DNA from: an uncultured Bacteroides sp. | Lineage (GTDB): Bacteria > Bacteroidota > Bacteroidia > Bacteroidales > Bacteroidaceae | Direction: 5' to 3' | Length of the DNA: 64,000 nucleotides | Assembly (NCBI RefSeq): GCF_963678425.1 | Contig: NZ_OY782855.1 | Coordinates: 2,232,001-2,296,000 of the forward strand | Part shown: positions 62,771 through 64,000 of the stretch, one piece after another | How positions within the stretch are numbered: the first letter of the stretch is position 1 | How the letters are laid out: every line of letters begins with the position of its first letter | Position numbers and translations under genes: made by a program | The notes under the pieces: generated by a model | What the model saw: the letters and a program-made list of their open reading frames with translations, nothing else | Database searches by the model: none | What the model was told of the DNA's origin: nothing

Positions 62771-64000
62771 TCCTTTATTATTTTTAAAACAGTTGTAATA
62801 TTTGTATTATTAAAAGCTCTCACAAAATAGAGATTGGGAGGAAAATTGTCCATTGGAATTACAATTTGATTTGCATTTGACCGACATTTGTAAAGAGGTC
62901 TGCCTAAAGAATCAAATAATACGTAACTAGTTGGTATATTATTATAAGACCAAATATACAGATTATCCTTAACTGGATTTGGATAGGTTTTATAGTCTGA
63001 CAATACTAATTGTTCTTTTATTCCAGATGATAAACTTCCTCCAAGATCTATATTACTTACATTTTGAGTATTTATTCCATTTGCAATTTCACATAAGCTT
63101 ACACTAGAAAGATCAAAATTTTCATCAAGTCTTGCCACTCCATTTTTTGTGTTAATTATCGCTATTTTTGTTGTAGCGACCGTTCCAATCTTATTATCTT
63201 TTATTAGAAAATTAACAGCATCTGATTGCCCTTTCAACGGATCACTACGATAATCCAAATTATTGTAAACCCGAATACCTTCTCCGCCTGTCCAATTACT
63301 GCCTAACTGAGTCCCAATAATATTATCTATCCGATTATCAACAATATTAAATCTGGTTACATCTTGAATGCTAATGCCTAAACCTCCCTTACAATTCCGG
63401 ATCTCATTATTAGAAACAATTAGTGAATCAACATGTCGAACAGCTATACCAGCTCCGCCATTTAAATTCCAGCTTGTAGATATCTCGTTTTTTGTAACAT
63501 TCAAAATTCCAGCAGGTTTATCTTTATTTCTTCCAGCTAGAAAGTTGGGATTATTATCCTTTATCATAAGATTATAAATACGATGATAAATACTCTCGGC
63601 ATTATTTTGACCACCTCCTAAAAAGAAGCCACAACGAACACCTTGTCTTACTCCTTCAAAAGCATTTTGAGAAATTTCTATATTACGGAAAGTACTATTT
63701 TCGCCACCCATAGATACTTTACCTTGAGTATCAAATGCATCATTATAAAAAATATCAACAGCACTTTGCCCTACCCATGTGTTGGCTAATCCCGTACCAT
63801 AAATTATATCGTCATCATTTAATAGTTTTGCTGGATCAGTTGGACTTGCAGTTGACACATAATTATTTCTAACGGCAATATTCTCTGAAATATCGTATCC
63901 TCCCCAGTTCCATAATGGATTCAGCTCAATGGCAATTGCTGAGTCTTCAGAATGAATATCATTAAATTCAATAACAGCATTGCTGACATTAACCATGTGT
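62767..64000 (-). CDS. right-handed beta-helix protein with T9SS sorting domain (5' end beyond window)
   Basis: The frame is still open at the window edge, so the N-terminus is missing. The visible 410 residues form a parallel beta-helix (many NNEIRN, ISQNAF, IKDNKIG turns), the fold of polysaccharide lyases and some glycosidases. The C-terminal 70 residues are a type IX secretion sorting domain, from YKTYPNPVKDNLYIWS to TTVLKIIKE. This predicts export across the outer membrane by the T9SS, to which PorQ (11 kb) belongs. It leads the visible part of the glycan operon. Confidence 0.85.
   Translation of the reverse strand, partial: HMVNVSNAVIEFNDIHSEDSAIAIELNPLWNWGGYDISENIAVRNNYVSTASPTDPAKLLNDDDIIYGTGLANTWVGQSAVDIFYNDAFDTQGKVSMGGENSTFRNIEISQNAFEGVRQGVRCGFFLGGGQNNAESIYHRIYNLMIKDNNPNFLAGRNKDKPAGILNVTKNEISTSWNLNGGAGIAVRHVDSLIVSNNEIRNCKGGLGISIQDVTRFNIVDNRIDNIIGTQLGSNWTGGEGIRVYNNLDYRSDPLKGQSDAVNFLIKDNKIGTVATTKIAIINTKNGVARLDENFDLSSVSLCEIANGINTQNVSNIDLGGSLSSGIKEQLVLSDYKTYPNPVKDNLYIWSYNNIPTSYVLFDSLGRPLYKCRSNANQIVIPMDNFPPNLYFVRAFNNTNITTVLKIIKE

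Overview
The window is AT-rich chromosomal DNA from a member of the Bacteroidales, most likely a Bacteroides-like genus. The evidence is consistent: many promoters carry the Bacteroidetes -7 element TAnnTTTG (best with a -33 TTTG), Shine-Dalgarno sequences are nearly absent, and the gene content is typical of the group (PorQ, NigD-like lipoprotein, BspA-type leucine-rich repeat protein, DUF349, DUF3822, DUF5683, SusC-like 'VGYGT' motif, T9SS C-terminal sorting domain).

Layout. 1-7.4 kb is accessory: an intact IS30-family element, an IS66-family transposase remnant, a small outer-membrane beta-barrel protein, a YiiX-type amidase-like protein, remnants of a tyrosine recombinase and of a BspA repeat, and a complete 720-residue BspA-like protein. 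Two related ~80-bp direct repeats bracket the barrel/YiiX pair. 7.4-17 kb is core: tRNA-Ser, an operon tonB - polyprenyl synthase - unknown - tatD, then porQ-cmk-ispH, pfkA, and a coupled DUF1573-meaB pair. 17-27 kb holds a giant alpha-2-macroglobulin-like protein, pepD with a YbhN-type membrane protein, and rsmA. 27-43 kb carries DUF349, tRNA-Gln, rsfS-ftsH-cdsA, nigD-like, surE-lpxB, and the block parA-parB-DUF5683-lytic transglycosylase-RelA/SpoT, then merR. 43-56 kb carries alaS (with an apparent 1-base frameshift), a 55-residue membrane microprotein, a RecD-like helicase, DUF3822-rsmD, cls, a TonB-receptor-like barrel, aroB, tRNA-Pro and a membrane/cytidylate-kinase fusion. 56-64 kb is accessory again: an IS3-family element with a -1 frameshift signal and a glycan-degradation operon (beta-helix protein with a T9SS sorting domain, GH43-like lipoprotein, sialate O-acetylesterase, GH-aldose-epimerase fusion whose 3' end is lost next to a repeat array).

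The most unusual signal is non-coding. Several intergenic regions hold arrays in which a short, usually palindromic core recurs at an exact, near-helical period: CCCGGG four times every 23 bp (23377-23451), TGTACA four times every 22 bp (35725-35796), TGTAGA-like four times every 22 bp (45967-46038), GATCTAGC copies largely on an 11/22-bp lattice (23167-23267), GTCAAC four times every 32 bp (58091-58192), and a weaker CCAATAAA series every 21 bp (6698-6768). The core differs at each locus, but the periods correspond to about two or three DNA turns. I know of no described element of this kind; locus-specific phased protein-binding arrays are the simplest reading.
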